Below are positions 19,790 through 28,590 of a stretch of DNA of 64,000 bases, piece by piece. The notes below the pieces were generated by a model that ran no database searches, was not told the origin of the DNA, and was given only the letters and a program-made list of their open reading frames with translations. The stretch lies in the NCBI RefSeq assembly GCF_004025585.1, contig NZ_QTZO01000005.1, positions 62,001-126,000 of the forward strand, given 5' to 3'. The translations under genes were made by a program, and so were the position numbers. The stretch comes from Pseudodesulfovibrio sp. S3 (GTDB lineage Bacteria; Desulfobacterota; Desulfovibrionia; Desulfovibrionales; Desulfovibrionaceae). Position 1 is the first letter of the stretch. Each line of letters opens with the position of its first letter.

Positions 19790-21073
19790 ATGACCTATTT
19801 CGGAAGAACTTTCAGGCTTGTCTGCGAGCAGCAGGCCATCCCTATCGTGGAAAACCTGCTGGAATCGCAGGGGTTTGATTTTGAACCCGAGCCGTTCTAC
19901 GAATTCGCCCGCAAGCTTGTCCATGAGCCGTTTCCCCTTGGTGAAAGTTTGGCCGCTCGTTTCGGCCTGGTTTATATTCAGGATCGGTCCTCCATGTTGC
20001 CTCCGCTGACCCTTGCCCCGCCGATCGGGGCAAGTGTCCTGGACATGTGCTCCGCTCCGGGCAGCAAGACAAGTCTGCTGTCCCGGTTGGTGGGGCGGCA
20101 GGGATTCGTGTTCGCGTCCGAGCCGTCGGCCGACCGATTGGGGACGCTCAGGGCCAACCTACGCCGCACCGGATCCGTCAACGCCGTCACAGCCAAGGCC
20201 ATGGCGCAGGACCTTCCGTTTCAGGATTGTACCTGGGACTATATCCAACTCGACCCGCCGTGCAGCGGGTGGGGGACCGTGGACAAGAATCCCAAGGTCA
20301 TGGAAGTGTGGTCCGGGTCCAAGACGGCTCCGTTGGTGGCTTTGCAAAAGACGCTCCTTGAGAGGGCAACGGCCATGCTCAAGCCCGGTGGAGTCGTATT
20401 GTACTCAACCTGTACAACTAATATCGAAGAGAACGAGCAGCAGGTTACATGGGCCTTGGAATTTCTTGACCTTGAATTGGAGCCGCTTGCCGAGCCCAAG
20501 GGGTTTGTTTTTGGCGAGCCTCTTTTGCCGGGTATGGCCGGCGTCCTGCGCGTGGCCGAGGACTCGGACGGGCAGGGGTTTTTCCTGGCCCGGTTCCGAA
20601 AGAAGGACACAGGGAGCGCAACTACGGGTGAATGTGTGCAAAAAAGGGAACTGCCCGGCAACCGGTTGAAGCTGTCGGCCATGGTCGGCGGCCATGGCCT
20701 GGACATGTCCAGACTCCCCCCTGGCGAGGTGTACGATTTCGGAGGCAAGGCCTTTTTCCTTCACGAACAGGCCCTGGCCATGGTGCCGGGTGCGGTTCGG
20801 TGGCAGGGTTTTCCCCTGGGCAAGATCTCAGGCAAGGGCGACAGAATGAAGTTCATCCCCGGCCCAATGGCCCGTGTGCTGTTGCCGGAGGACGCTTCCA
20901 GGGCTGACGTCGATGTTTTGGACGTGGAAGAGGCCGGACTCCTTGAACAGCTCTTTACCGGCCAGAGTATTTCTTTTCGACAGGGCAAGGGGCCGGTTGG
21001 CCTGTACTATCGGGGTCTTTCCCTGGGGTGGCTGTCGAGAAAAGGGAACAGGCTCCTGTGGTCCGCAAAATAA
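19790..21073 (+). CDS. Nsun/RsmF-type RNA cytosine-C5 methyltransferase
   Basis: SAM-dependent RNA m5C methyltransferase of 427 residues. The SAM-binding motif is VLDMCSAPGSKTSLLSRL. Motif IV is LDPPCSGWGTVDKNP and motif VI is LYSTCTTNIEENEQQ, giving the two Cys used in catalysis and product release. The C-terminal 120 residues (from about 300) look like the RNA-recognition extension of RsmF/YebU rather than RsmB, which has an N-terminal NusB domain absent here. The start is ATG 19790 with CAGGGAG before it; the longer frame upstream has no ribosome site. Confidence 0.88.
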   Translation: MTYFGRTFRLVCEQQAIPIVENLLESQGFDFEPEPFYEFARKLVHEPFPLGESLAARFGLVYIQDRSSMLPPLTLAPPIGASVLDMCSAPGSKTSLLSRLVGRQGFVFASEPSADRLGTLRANLRRTGSVNAVTAKAMAQDLPFQDCTWDYIQLDPPCSGWGTVDKNPKVMEVWSGSKTAPLVALQKTLLERATAMLKPGGVVLYSTCTTNIEENEQQVTWALEFLDLELEPLAEPKGFVFGEPLLPGMAGVLRVAEDSDGQGFFLARFRKKDTGSATTGECVQKRELPGNRLKLSAMVGGHGLDMSRLPPGEVYDFGGKAFFLHEQALAMVPGAVRWQGFPLGKISGKGDRMKFIPGPMARVLLPEDASRADVDVLDVEEAGLLEQLFTGQSISFRQGKGPVGLYYRGLSLGWLSRKGNRLLWSAK

Positions 21074-21122
21074 ATAAATTATTTCAGCCTGTTGCTCTGA
21101 TAACAATTTTTATGAAAAACCG

Positions 21123-21151
21123 TTGACAAAAAAAAGCCGTATGGGCAGTAT
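21123..21151 (+). promoter_or_regulatory. Candidate promoter P1 of the tRNA unit
   Basis: TTGACA, 17 bases, CAGTAT. A perfect -35 and a fair -10, about 100 bases upstream of tRNA-Val. Confidence 0.45.
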
Positions 21152-21214
21152 GCCCTTCGCTGAACGCGGAAGAGGGTTCGGGCAACATTGCGAAGCAACT
21201 GCAAAAAAATGTGG

Positions 21215-21243
21215 TTGACAAGTGAACCGAGCCAAGCTAAAGA
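21215..21243 (+). promoter_or_regulatory. Promoter P2 of the tRNA unit
   Basis: TTGACA, 17 bases, TAAAGA, placing the start about six bases before mature tRNA-Val. Spacing and position fit a stable-RNA promoter. Confidence 0.65.
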
Positions 21244-21255
21244 CACTCTTCCTAC

Positions 21256-21331
21256 GGGCGCTTAGCTCAGCTGGGAGAGCATCGCCCTTACAAGGCGAGG
21301 GTCACAGGTTCGAGCCCTGTAGCGCCCACCA
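21256..21331 (+). tRNA. tRNA-Val (anticodon TAC)
   Basis: A full cloverleaf of 76 bases: acceptor GGGCGCT/AGCGCCC, D arm GCTC-GAGC, anticodon stem TCGCC/GGCGA around CTTACAA (anticodon TAC), T arm ACAGG-TTCGAGC-CCTGT, discriminator A and an encoded CCA. Confidence 0.96.
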
Positions 21332-21377
21332 CCGTTGACATAGAGGGTACGCTTAACACCCTTTATTATATAAGTGC

Positions 21378-21454
<77 letters not shown>

Positions 21455-21463
21455 CTAAAGATC

Positions 21464-21498
21464 AAGGACTTACATGTAAATGTAGGTCCTTTTTCTTT
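21464..21498 (+). terminator. Terminator after tRNA-Asp
   Basis: AAGGACTTACAT pairs with ATGTAGGTCCTT around GTAA (one mismatch), then TTTTCTTT. It closes the two-tRNA transcript. Confidence 0.8.
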
Positions 21499-21546
21499 GG
21501 TCGGGTTTTGGGGTGAAGTGTGGATAATTTTGTGTAAAAGGCTCGA

Positions 21547-21586
21547 AAGAAGCTCCGGACGTTGTTGTCTCCGGGGCTTCTTTTTA
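21547..21586 (+). terminator. Second strong terminator
   Basis: AAGAAGCTCCGGA pairs over 13 bases with TCCGGGGCTTCTT (one G-T pair), then TTTTT. It lies 49 bases after the first terminator with no gene in between, so it may be a back-up stop for the highly expressed tRNA unit. Confidence 0.75.
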
Positions 21587-22059
21587 TGTTGTTTCGCCCT
21601 TGTTGTTTAGCTGGGTTCCGACCTTTATCAAAACTGGTCAAGCTGCTTTTTTATGCCTTTTGGTTGCTTTTCCTTGACATTCTTCGACAAAATCCTGTTG
21701 CCCGAAAATTCCGTGATACGTTCTCGCAAACAATGCAGGGCCGTCTGTTCGGTGGTCCGAAGGGGATTGCTGTGAGCGTATTTGAAATGAGGCTGACGCA
21801 CGACCGGGATTTGGGATTTGTCCGTTTTATCCCTTGCCTACATCGCCGAAGAAAGGCGGTTCCCGCAAATCGGTCGAATTTGGCTTAACCGGCCCGAAAC
21901 ATGGTTCCCCCCATCCGGCTCCGGCTGGAGCGCACGCAAAGCGGCGTCAACAGCTCTTTGACATATCGAGTTAGTCTAAAAACTCGTCAAGAGGATTACA
22001 CTCTATGTACTCTGGGAAAAAATGAGCAATACGGAAATGACGAACGGAAACAATGGAGG
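21587..22059. other. Gene-poor stretch downstream of the tRNAs
   Basis: About 470 bases without a supportable gene. A frame on the plus strand (to 21888) begins inside the terminator, has no ribosome site and encodes a Phe/Arg-rich chain, so it is not accepted. No integrase, transposase or repeat of the tRNA 3' end is seen. It contains the first copy of the boxA-like repeat (21945). Confidence 0.4.
21945..21966 (+). repeat. boxA-like direct repeat, copy 1
   Basis: CGTCAACAGCTCTTTGACATAT. It matches copy 2 at 22481 with one mismatch. The core GCTCTTTGACA resembles the boxA antitermination element (TGCTCTTTAACA), but no rRNA follows. Confidence 0.5.
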
Positions 22060-22443
22060 TTACTCCTTCAGACTCCCGTCATCGTTGCAAAACGCACCGG
22101 CAGAACCAAAATACCCACGTTCACGTAATGCTGCATAGGTTTTGCAAGCCCCCTTTTTGTCTCCCTTGTAAGTTTGCAACTCTATGAGCGAAAGCAATGG
22201 GCGAATATCATTGGGAACCTGGCGAACAACGGCCTGACATAAATCAATAGCGTTTTCCATGTCGCCGGGACTCTTCCCAAGGTAGGCACCTGGGGAGGTG
22301 CAAATCCTTGCCAAGGACTGGCATTTTTGGACTTTCTCTGTGTCTGACTTGAGACTACTGGCATACTTCTCGCCCCGGCTCGCACACCCAACAAACACGC
22401 ACACAGCCACCAACGCCGCTACCGCCAAAATAATTTTCCGCAT
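22060..22443 (-). CDS. Small lipoprotein, TPR-like, paralogue A
   Basis: A lipoprotein of 127 residues with lipobox FVGC. The mature chain has four further Cys and a helical C-terminal half (AIDLCQAVVRQVPNDIRPLLSL) with TPR-like spacing, ending in NDDGSLKE. Paralogue B at 22679 shares the signal peptide almost identically and a related C terminus (TLNYCRHAIDANPGDEELI ... NEDGTVK), but the sequence just after the lipid Cys differs. Of two adjacent ATG codons the second has better spacing to GGAGG. No known family recognised. Confidence 0.65.
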   Translation of the reverse strand: MRKIILAVAALVAVCVFVGCASRGEKYASSLKSDTEKVQKCQSLARICTSPGAYLGKSPGDMENAIDLCQAVVRQVPNDIRPLLSLIELQTYKGDKKGACKTYAALRERGYFGSAGAFCNDDGSLKE

Positions 22444-22470
22444 CATGCCTCCGGGAGCATTTTAGGTTGA
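22375..22470. repeat. 96-bp near-identical repeat, copy A
   Basis: It covers the ribosome site and signal-peptide codons of lipoprotein A. It differs from copy B (22874-22969) at only three of 96 positions, whereas the genes diverge right after it. Confidence 0.85.
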
Positions 22471-22480
22471 TCTCAAATCT

Positions 22481-22502
22481 CGTCAACAGCTCTTTGAAAT
22501 AT
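22481..22502 (+). repeat. boxA-like direct repeat, copy 2
   Basis: CGTCAACAGCTCTTTGAAATAT, one mismatch from copy 1. It is followed after five bases by AGGAG and the ATG of a short open frame. Confidence 0.5.
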
Positions 22503-22517
22503 GGCTTAGGAGAGCCA

Positions 22518-22706
22518 ATGAAGAATAACCCAATATATGGGCCAAATCTGCGCAAGAAAGACGTTCACGACAAAGCAGACAAGCAGGGAGAAAAAGCCCG
22601 AAGTCTCGTTCCAATCGGTCGCCATGAGATAGATGAAGGTCGCAAGGTCGCCGAGGAGATAAATGGGGATAAATGCTTTCATTTCACCGTGCCATCCTCA
22701 TTGTAG
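22518..22706 (+). CDS. Possible small basic protein
   Basis: A 62-codon frame with a good AGGAG five bases before ATG. The product is hydrophilic and Lys/Glu-rich with no recognisable domain. It overlaps the convergent lipoprotein B gene by 28 bases at its 3' end. The ribosome site is the main argument for it; no homology can be claimed, and it may be chance. Confidence 0.3.
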   Translation: MKNNPIYGPNLRKKDVHDKADKQGEKARSLVPIGRHEIDEGRKVAEEINGDKCFHFTVPSSL

Positions 22707-22942
22707 AACCGCAGGTACATCTCGTTGTAGGCCCTGATTAGTTCCTCATCTCCGGGATTGGCATCAATGGCATGGCGGCAATAGTTAAGAGTGCTGTTTA
22801 CGTCGTCCATAGTCGGCATCCCGTGGTCCACGTAAAGATGTTTGTGTCTCATGCACGTATCCCGAAGATGTTGCCGGCTCGCACACCCAACAAACACGCA
22901 CACAGCCACCAACGTCGCTACCGCCAAAATAAATTTCCGCAT
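22679..22942 (-). CDS. Small lipoprotein, paralogue B
   Basis: A lipoprotein of 87 residues with the same leader as paralogue A (lipobox FVGC). The mature part is shorter (66 residues after the lipid Cys), with two Cys and a helical hairpin ending in YNEDGTVK. The match to A at both ends but not in the middle suggests duplication followed by divergence or replacement of the middle. It is probably anchored in a membrane facing the periplasm. Function unknown. Confidence 0.65.
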   Translation of the reverse strand: MRKFILAVATLVAVCVFVGCASRQHLRDTCMRHKHLYVDHGMPTMDDVNSTLNYCRHAIDANPGDEELIRAYNEMYLRFYNEDGTVK

Positions 22943-22969
22943 CATGCCTCCGGGAGCATTTTAAGTTGA
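22874..22969. repeat. 96-bp near-identical repeat, copy B
   Basis: The partner of the repeat at 22375-22470, same orientation, 499 bases away. Direct repeats of this size can recombine and delete the segment between them. Confidence 0.85.
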
Positions 22970-23212
22970 ACACAACCCCCGTTACCAGATGTTCGATGCG
23001 TATTCAACGGCCATCAATACGGAGACACTTTGTTGAGTGGTGGTCCTGATTCTTCGGACAACTCGTCAGCAAAGCTACGGTGGGGGCTTGGTGTTTGAGA
23101 ATTTGACGAAAGAGGAGTGTGGCTCTCGTTCTTTCTTCAATAGAAGAAGAGAGGTTATCAGCGGTTGCTAGAGGCTAATTCGGATTATTGCAGGCCCTCG
23201 CCGTAGCACTTG

Positions 23213-23980
23213 CTATTCTTTTGAAATCTCGTCCCAGAGAAGTTCCATGATGTGTGATTTGGCCGCGGTGAATTCCGGGGTCAGGGTGTTTCTGTGGTCG
23301 CGGGGGCGGGGGATCTCGATGGGGATTTTGGCCTTGATGCGGCCCGGACGCCGGGACATGATGTAGACGTTGTCCGCCAGCAGGATGGCCTCGTCGATGT
23401 CGTGGGTGATGAAGAGGATGGTGGTCTGCTCCTGCCGCCAGACGTCGAGGAGCAGTTCCTGGAGCAGCAGTCTGGTCTGGGCGTCCAGAGCGCCGAAAGG
23501 TTCGTCCATGAGCAGCATGACCGGGTTGTTGGCCAGCACGCGGGCAATGGCCACCCGCTGTTTCATGCCGCCGGACAGTTCCTTGGGCAGCGCGTTCTCG
23601 AAGTCGCCGAGTCCGACGAGATCCAGGTATCTGCGTGCCGCGGTCCTGCGTTCGGCTGCGGAGACGCCCTTGAGGCGGAGACCGAATTCCACGTTCTTGC
23701 GGACCGAGAGCCAGGGGAAAAGCGTATAGGACTGAAAGACCATGCCGCGATCCGCGCCGGGGCAGGTTATGGGCGCGCCCTCAAGTACGGCCTGTCCCGA
23801 TGTCTCCCGTTCCAATCCGGCCACAATGTTGAGCAGTGTGGACTTGCCGCAGCCCGACGGTCCGACGATGACCGCCAGTTCGCCGCGCTCCACGGTCAGG
23901 TTGATGTCTTCCAGGGCAACGACCGGCTCCTTGCTGGATTCGAAGACCTTCCCCAGTCGGAGGATGTCGAGCATGCTCAT
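23213..23980 (-). CDS. ABC transporter ATPase, nitrate/sulfonate/taurine class
   Basis: ATPase of 255 residues. Walker A is GPSGCGKST, the signature is LSGGMKQR, Walker B is VMLLMDEPFGALD and the switch His is in FITHDIDEA. The sequence is closest in style to SsuB/TauB/NrtD (FQSYTLFPWLSVRKNVEFGL). Its ATG overlaps the permease stop by four bases (ATGA), so it is translated with the permease. Third gene of a binding protein-permease-ATPase operon. Substrate not determined. Confidence 0.93.
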   Translation of the reverse strand: MSMLDILRLGKVFESSKEPVVALEDINLTVERGELAVIVGPSGCGKSTLLNIVAGLERETSGQAVLEGAPITCPGADRGMVFQSYTLFPWLSVRKNVEFGLRLKGVSAAERRTAARRYLDLVGLGDFENALPKELSGGMKQRVAIARVLANNPVMLLMDEPFGALDAQTRLLLQELLLDVWRQEQTTILFITHDIDEAILLADNVYIMSRRPGRIKAKIPIEIPRPRDHRNTLTPEFTAAKSHIMELLWDEISKE

Positions 23981-24750
23981 TGTTTTTCGCTCCACGGGGT
24001 GATGATGCGCGTCAGCAACTTGAAGAGGTAATCGGTCAGCAGGCCGAGCAGCCCGATGATGATCAGACCGGCGAAGATGCGGTCGATGGCCAGGAACCGT
24101 TGGGCGCGCAGGATCATGTATCCCAGGCCGGAGTTGGCGGCCACCAGTTCGGCCACGACCAGATAGGTCCAGGCCCAGCCCACGGTAATGCGCAGGTCGT
24201 CCATGATGCCCGGCAGTGCGCCGGGGAACAGGACCAGCCTGTAGGTCTGGGCCGTGTTGGCGCCCAGGGTGGCAGCGGCGCGGCTCAGGTCGTTTGGAAC
24301 CGAGGCCACGCTGTCGGCGACCATGAGTACGAGCTGGAAAAACGTTCCGAGAAAAATGATGGCGAATTTTTGCGTATCGTCGATGCCGAAATAGAGCAGC
24401 GTGAGCGGCACCAGGGCCACCACGGGCAGGTAGCGGGCAAACTCCATGAGCGGGGCGAGAACGGCCGCCGCACGCCTGGAGGTGGCGATGAGCATGCCCA
24501 GCGGCACGCCGAAGACCACGGCCAGGGACCACCCGACCATGACCCGGTACACGCTGTCCCAGGTGTAGGAAAAGAGGATGCCTTCTTCGTACATCTCGCC
24601 GAAGGCCAACAGGACCTTGTGCGGTGGCGGGAGGAACAGGGGTTTGACCGCGCCGGAATAGGCGGCTGCGGCCCAGAGGGCAAAAACGGCGGACAGGGAC
24701 GCGGCCGCAAGCCACATCCCTGTCCGTTTTGTTGACGTATGCCGATCCAT
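23977..24750 (-). CDS. ABC transporter permease, nitrate/sulfonate/taurine class
   Basis: Permease of 257 residues with six predicted helices and the BPD_transp_1 coupling region AAATLGANTAQTYRLVLFPGALPGIMDDLR, which contains the EAA-like loop that docks on the ATPase. SsuC/TauC-like in length and layout. It lies one base after the binding-protein stop. Confidence 0.93.
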   Translation of the reverse strand: MDRHTSTKRTGMWLAAASLSAVFALWAAAAYSGAVKPLFLPPPHKVLLAFGEMYEEGILFSYTWDSVYRVMVGWSLAVVFGVPLGMLIATSRRAAAVLAPLMEFARYLPVVALVPLTLLYFGIDDTQKFAIIFLGTFFQLVLMVADSVASVPNDLSRAAATLGANTAQTYRLVLFPGALPGIMDDLRITVGWAWTYLVVAELVAANSGLGYMILRAQRFLAIDRIFAGLIIIGLLGLLTDYLFKLLTRIITPWSEKQ

Positions 24751-24751
24751 A

Positions 24752-25708
24752 TTAGTCGGCGTTGACGTAGTCGGAGGAGATCAGCTTGTTCACGTCCACA
24801 TCCTCGGTGATGATGCCTTTGGATCTCCAGAAGCTGATGGCCCGAGCGGCCACTTCATAAACGCTGTGTTCGGCGGTCTTGTCGAAGAAAATCTTGTTGT
24901 CTTCCCCCCCGATGAAGGTGACGCCAGAGGCCATGTCGGCCATTTCCTGGACGTCGAGACCCATGGCCTTGGCCATGATTTCGTTGCCCTTGTCGGGGTT
25001 GGCCTTGTACCATTCCACGGCCTTGTTCCAGGCCCTGGTCATCTTTGCAGGCACTTCGGGGTGGGTCTTGACAAAGGCGCCGTTGAGCACGAACACGTCG
25101 ACGATGGTCTTGGGCATGTCCTTGCTGGAGACGAGGACGTGGCCGCCTTCACGCTGGCTCGCATTGGTGAGCCAAGGCTCCCAGGTGACCGCGGCGTCGA
25201 TCCGACCGGCCACGAAAGCGGTGCCCGCATCGGAAGCGCCCATTTCCAGAATGTCGATATCCTCTTCAGCCACATCGTATTTGTCCAGGATGCTCAGGAA
25301 AAAGAAGTAGGAAGTGGAGGATTTGTCCAGGCCCACGGTCTTGCCCTTGAGGTCTGCCACCGTCTTGATCTCGGCAGAGGCGACCACGCCGTCGCCGCCG
25401 GAGGATTCGTCCATGCCGAAGATCACGATCTCGTCGGTCCCCTTGGCGTAGTGGATGACCTCGCGGTCGAGTACGTTGCCCAGGCCGTCGATGTTGTTGG
25501 AAGCCAGGGCAGCGGCATACTGCGCCTCATCCTCGATGATGACTAGGTCCACGTCCAGATCTTCTGCGCCGAAGTAGCCGAGATCTCTGGCGATATACAG
25601 AGGGCCGTATCCGACCCAGGTGGCATGGGCTACCTTGACGGGCGTTCCGGCAAACGCCGTGGAAGCACACAGGACAACAGCGCACAGCAGCAAAAGAAGA
25701 CGTTTCAT
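24752..25708 (-). CDS. ABC substrate-binding protein, SsuA/TauA/NMT1-like
   Basis: Periplasmic protein of 318 residues, signal peptide ending at AFA. The NMT1/SsuA fold is indicated by VGYGPLYIARDLGYF, ADLKGKTVGLDKSSTSYFFF and AAVTWEPWLTNA, a pattern common to taurine, nitrate and pyrimidine-precursor binding proteins. GGAGAG precedes the ATG. A sulfonate substrate would suit a sulfidogen, but this is only plausible. The upstream frame beyond the ATG is not needed. Confidence 0.9.
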   Translation of the reverse strand: MKRLLLLLCAVVLCASTAFAGTPVKVAHATWVGYGPLYIARDLGYFGAEDLDVDLVIIEDEAQYAAALASNNIDGLGNVLDREVIHYAKGTDEIVIFGMDESSGGDGVVASAEIKTVADLKGKTVGLDKSSTSYFFFLSILDKYDVAEEDIDILEMGASDAGTAFVAGRIDAAVTWEPWLTNASQREGGHVLVSSKDMPKTIVDVFVLNGAFVKTHPEVPAKMTRAWNKAVEWYKANPDKGNEIMAKAMGLDVQEMADMASGVTFIGGEDNKIFFDKTAEHSVYEVAARAISFWRSKGIITEDVDVNKLISSDYVNAD

Positions 25709-26061
25709 ACTCTCTCTCCGTATCTCATGGTTTGCCCGATTCAAGCCGAGCGTGTCAGGCAATGCCCCCGCCTGATGCCACACAACAAAACAGACCAGTT
25801 TGATATGCTGAAAGGAGGAGGAATGCAACTTTTGTCTATTCGACACGAGTTGGACAGGGGGCTTCGCCCTGAAAATGACAAATAGGATAATCGGGAGGGG
25901 TCGTGTTCTGGGTGGATTGCCCGATCTTGTCACATTGCTTGGCCGTGAAAGGGGGCATTTCTGCGGCACGGAAGGACGGCCTTGCGCCTGTGTGCATTTT
26001 TTTGGGGTGGGGCCTCATGGAAAGGCCCCACCCCGTGTGGTTGAGTGCTATGCTTCGAGTC
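25709..26061. other. Intergenic region with a strong hairpin
   Basis: Contains a perfect 12-bp stem GGGGTGGGGCCT/AGGCCCCACCCC with a seven-base loop at 26004-26034, just past the stop of the chemoreceptor. On the minus strand it is followed by A, not T, so it is not a classical terminator, although it may stop or protect the transcript 3' end. No gene is supported in the remainder. Confidence 0.5.
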
Positions 26062-28230
26062 TTAGAAGCGCTCGAATTCCCCGGAGTCTTCAGGGTCCAT
26101 GCCGTCCATTTGCAGTCCCTTGGGTCGGGGCTGGGCCGCTGGTTTCTTCTTGGATTTCCCCTGCGCGATGGCAACGGGCTTTTTCTGTACGACCTTGACA
26201 GAGGATCCGGGCAGGGTGCGCCTGTCAGATATGTGGAAGAAGGACATGACCTCTTGCAGGTACTGTCCCTGGGTCGCGAGTTCTTCACATGTGGAAGCCA
26301 TTTCCTCGGCTGCGGCCGCATTCTGCTGGATGACCTGGTCAAGTTGGCTGATGGCTTGGTTGATCTGGTTCGCGCCGGAGTTCTGTTCGTTGCTGGCTGC
26401 GGTAATTTCCTGAACCAGCGAAGCGGTCTGCTCAATGTTCGGGACGAGCTTTTTCAACATCTCTCCGGCCTTTTCAGCCACTTCGACGCTGCTGCTTGAC
26501 AGCTCACTGATCTCTGAAGCCGCTTCACCGCTTCGCTCGGCAAGTTTGCGCACTTCGGCGGCCACGACCGCGAAGCCCTTGCCGTGTTCCCCGGCCCTGG
26601 CTGCCTCGATGGCCGCATTGAGGGCCAGCAGATTGGTCTGCCTGGCGATTTCTTCGACAATGGAGATCTTTTCGGCAATGGTTCGCATGGAGCCGACCGT
26701 TTTTGCCACAGCCTCGCCACTGGCCTTTGCGTCTGCGGCAGCTTTGGTGGCCAACGAATCCGTCTCCTGTGCGTTCTGTGCATTCTGCCCGATGTTTGCG
26801 GTCATCTGCTCCATGGACGAGGTTACTTCCTCGATGGCAGCCGCCTGTTCGGTAGCGCCTTCGGACACGGACTGGGAGGAGGATGAAAGCTCGGTGGACC
26901 CAGAGGCGACGTTTTCCGATGCGGACTGGACTTCCTGCACGACACCTTTGAGCTTTTCGGCCATGCTGCTGAGCGTTGACGACAGGACGCCGACTTCGTC
27001 CGCCTGGTCCACGTCAATGGAATTGTCCCTGAAATCACCGCCGGCGATTTTTTCCGCAAAGGCAACGGCCTTTTTGATCGGTTGGACGATTCCGTTGGCC
27101 AGGAACCAGAGGATCAGGCATGCGAGGAGGGTGACGCCTGCGCTCACGGAAACGCTGATCACGGCATTCTGCCGGGACTTTTCGGCCATGACTTCCGTCA
27201 GATGAATGGCCTCTGCGAAAACGACTGCACGGTCCACCTCTATGAGGATGGACCAGGGGGTGTCGGTTCTGCCCAGTTGTATGGGAGCCGTGACGTTCAC
27301 AATCGTGGATTCAGGCTCCATGGCTACGAATGTCGTCCCTGATTTGGTGCTTTTGAGTATTTGTTGCCAATCTCCCTGGAATACGTCCTTCAACGGCTTG
27401 CCCACATCGCTGGCATTCGCACTGTTGGCGACAACGATGCCCATGTTGCTGATGACGCGGACAACGGCTTTGCCTTTATAGAGATTCTTGGCAACTTCCT
27501 CGCTCAATGTCTGCACGAATTTGAGCCTCAGGTCGGTACCGCCGATACCCAGGAATTTCCCGTTGATTTCAATGGGGACGGACATGGTCGTGAGCCATTC
27601 CTGTTTGCCTTGGACTATGTACGGGAAAGGATCGAGGATATTCTCTTTCCGCTTCTGGCGGGGGAACAAATACCACCCGCCCTTGGTCACGCCGTTGGGG
27701 TGCGGAGAGGCATCTTCATAGCCGACCAGGGCCTGGCGTGCTATCTTGCCGTTTTCATCCCTGTTCCAATAGGGAACGAACCGGCCTGTGGCATCGTGGC
27801 CGCTGGCGGTATCTCCGGCGTAACTGTAATCCTTTCCGTCGAGAGCGTTCGGCTCCCAGGCGCTGTATGTGCCGAGGAATTCGACATTGTCTTCCAGGGA
27901 CGTCAACAGTATGTCGTTGAACGCCTTTCTCAGGTCGATGGAGGAGACGATGTCGGAATCGGCTCTCAGGGCTTTGAAGGCGTCGGCTATGGTCCTGGCC
28001 GTGCTCAGGTTGATGTTCAGCTTGCTGCTGATGGCTCCGGCTTCACGCTGGGCTACGGCCAGCAACCCCTGCTTGGTCTGCTCCTCGATGAGGATGTTCA
28101 CCTGCTCTGTCACGAACTCTTCGGATTGTGTCTGAGAGATCATTTGGACTGAGATGAGTATGATAACAGTGGCAAGGAGGCACAGCCCTGACATGAGGAC
28201 GATTTTGGTTTTGATTGATTTCAACTGCAT
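26062..28230 (-). CDS. Methyl-accepting chemotaxis protein with dCache domain and C-terminal pentapeptide
   Basis: Membrane chemoreceptor of 722 residues. Helix 1 is at about 10-30. A long periplasmic dCache_1 domain (about 40-345) contains [20 protein letters not shown] and [20 protein letters not shown]. Helix 2 is near 355-380, followed by HAMP and the signalling hairpin with tip [19 protein letters not shown] near 525. After residue about 675 a Lys/Pro/Gln-rich linker leads to the C-terminal EFERF, which fits the x-[HFYW]-x-x-[HFYW] pattern for tethering CheR/CheB adaptation enzymes. AGGAG precedes the ATG. Ligand unknown; dCache domains often bind amino acids. Confidence 0.92.
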   Translation of the reverse strand: MQLKSIKTKIVLMSGLCLLATVIILISVQMISQTQSEEFVTEQVNILIEEQTKQGLLAVAQREAGAISSKLNINLSTARTIADAFKALRADSDIVSSIDLRKAFNDILLTSLEDNVEFLGTYSAWEPNALDGKDYSYAGDTASGHDATGRFVPYWNRDENGKIARQALVGYEDASPHPNGVTKGGWYLFPRQKRKENILDPFPYIVQGKQEWLTTMSVPIEINGKFLGIGGTDLRLKFVQTLSEEVAKNLYKGKAVVRVISNMGIVVANSANASDVGKPLKDVFQGDWQQILKSTKSGTTFVAMEPESTIVNVTAPIQLGRTDTPWSILIEVDRAVVFAEAIHLTEVMAEKSRQNAVISVSVSAGVTLLACLILWFLANGIVQPIKKAVAFAEKIAGGDFRDNSIDVDQADEVGVLSSTLSSMAEKLKGVVQEVQSASENVASGSTELSSSSQSVSEGATEQAAAIEEVTSSMEQMTANIGQNAQNAQETDSLATKAAADAKASGEAVAKTVGSMRTIAEKISIVEEIARQTNLLALNAAIEAARAGEHGKGFAVVAAEVRKLAERSGEAASEISELSSSSVEVAEKAGEMLKKLVPNIEQTASLVQEITAASNEQNSGANQINQAISQLDQVIQQNAAAAEEMASTCEELATQGQYLQEVMSFFHISDRRTLPGSSVKVVQKKPVAIAQGKSKKKPAAQPRPKGLQMDGMDPEDSGEFERF

Positions 28231-28590
28231 GGCATCTCCTGAAGCATAATAAAATTAAACGGAATGACCACCTTTGTGCCGCATGTCATGGCATGCAGGT
28301 AAAAGAATGGTCACAAATTAACACTTGATGCTATTATAATGATCTGTGTGGATCTGCGCCCGCAGGTGTGCTCCACGGACAGCGTACGGTGCCTCTGAAG
28401 GCGTGGCTGGAGGCTCTCGGCCGGCGAGACAAAAGAGGCCCGCCCCCTGAATGGCCAGGCATCGCGTTCGCGCCGGGCCGGTTTCAGGGGGCAGGTTCGG
28501 GTTTTGAGTTTCGATACCGGGACCAACGGTCTTGCAAGGATTTTTATCCCGTGAGCCGCGCAGGTCCAATCTGAGTGATCAGAGTCCTTT
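28231..28590. other. Intergenic region with inverted repeat
   Basis: No gene is supported in these 360 bases. An inverted repeat at 28442-28492 pairs GCCCCCTGAA with TTCAGGGGGC around a 31-base loop. The loop can itself pair (GGCC with GGCC). It lies past the aldehyde dehydrogenase stop and could stabilise or end that transcript, but it has no T-run. Confidence 0.4.

Noticed and set aside
21562-21888. Plus-strand frame of 108 codons after the tRNAs
   Set aside because: It begins inside the terminator hairpin, has no ribosome site and shows random-like composition.
26004-26034. Rho-independent terminator after the second chemoreceptor
   Set aside because: The stem is strong, but on the transcribed strand it is followed by A residues, not T, so it is listed only as a hairpin.
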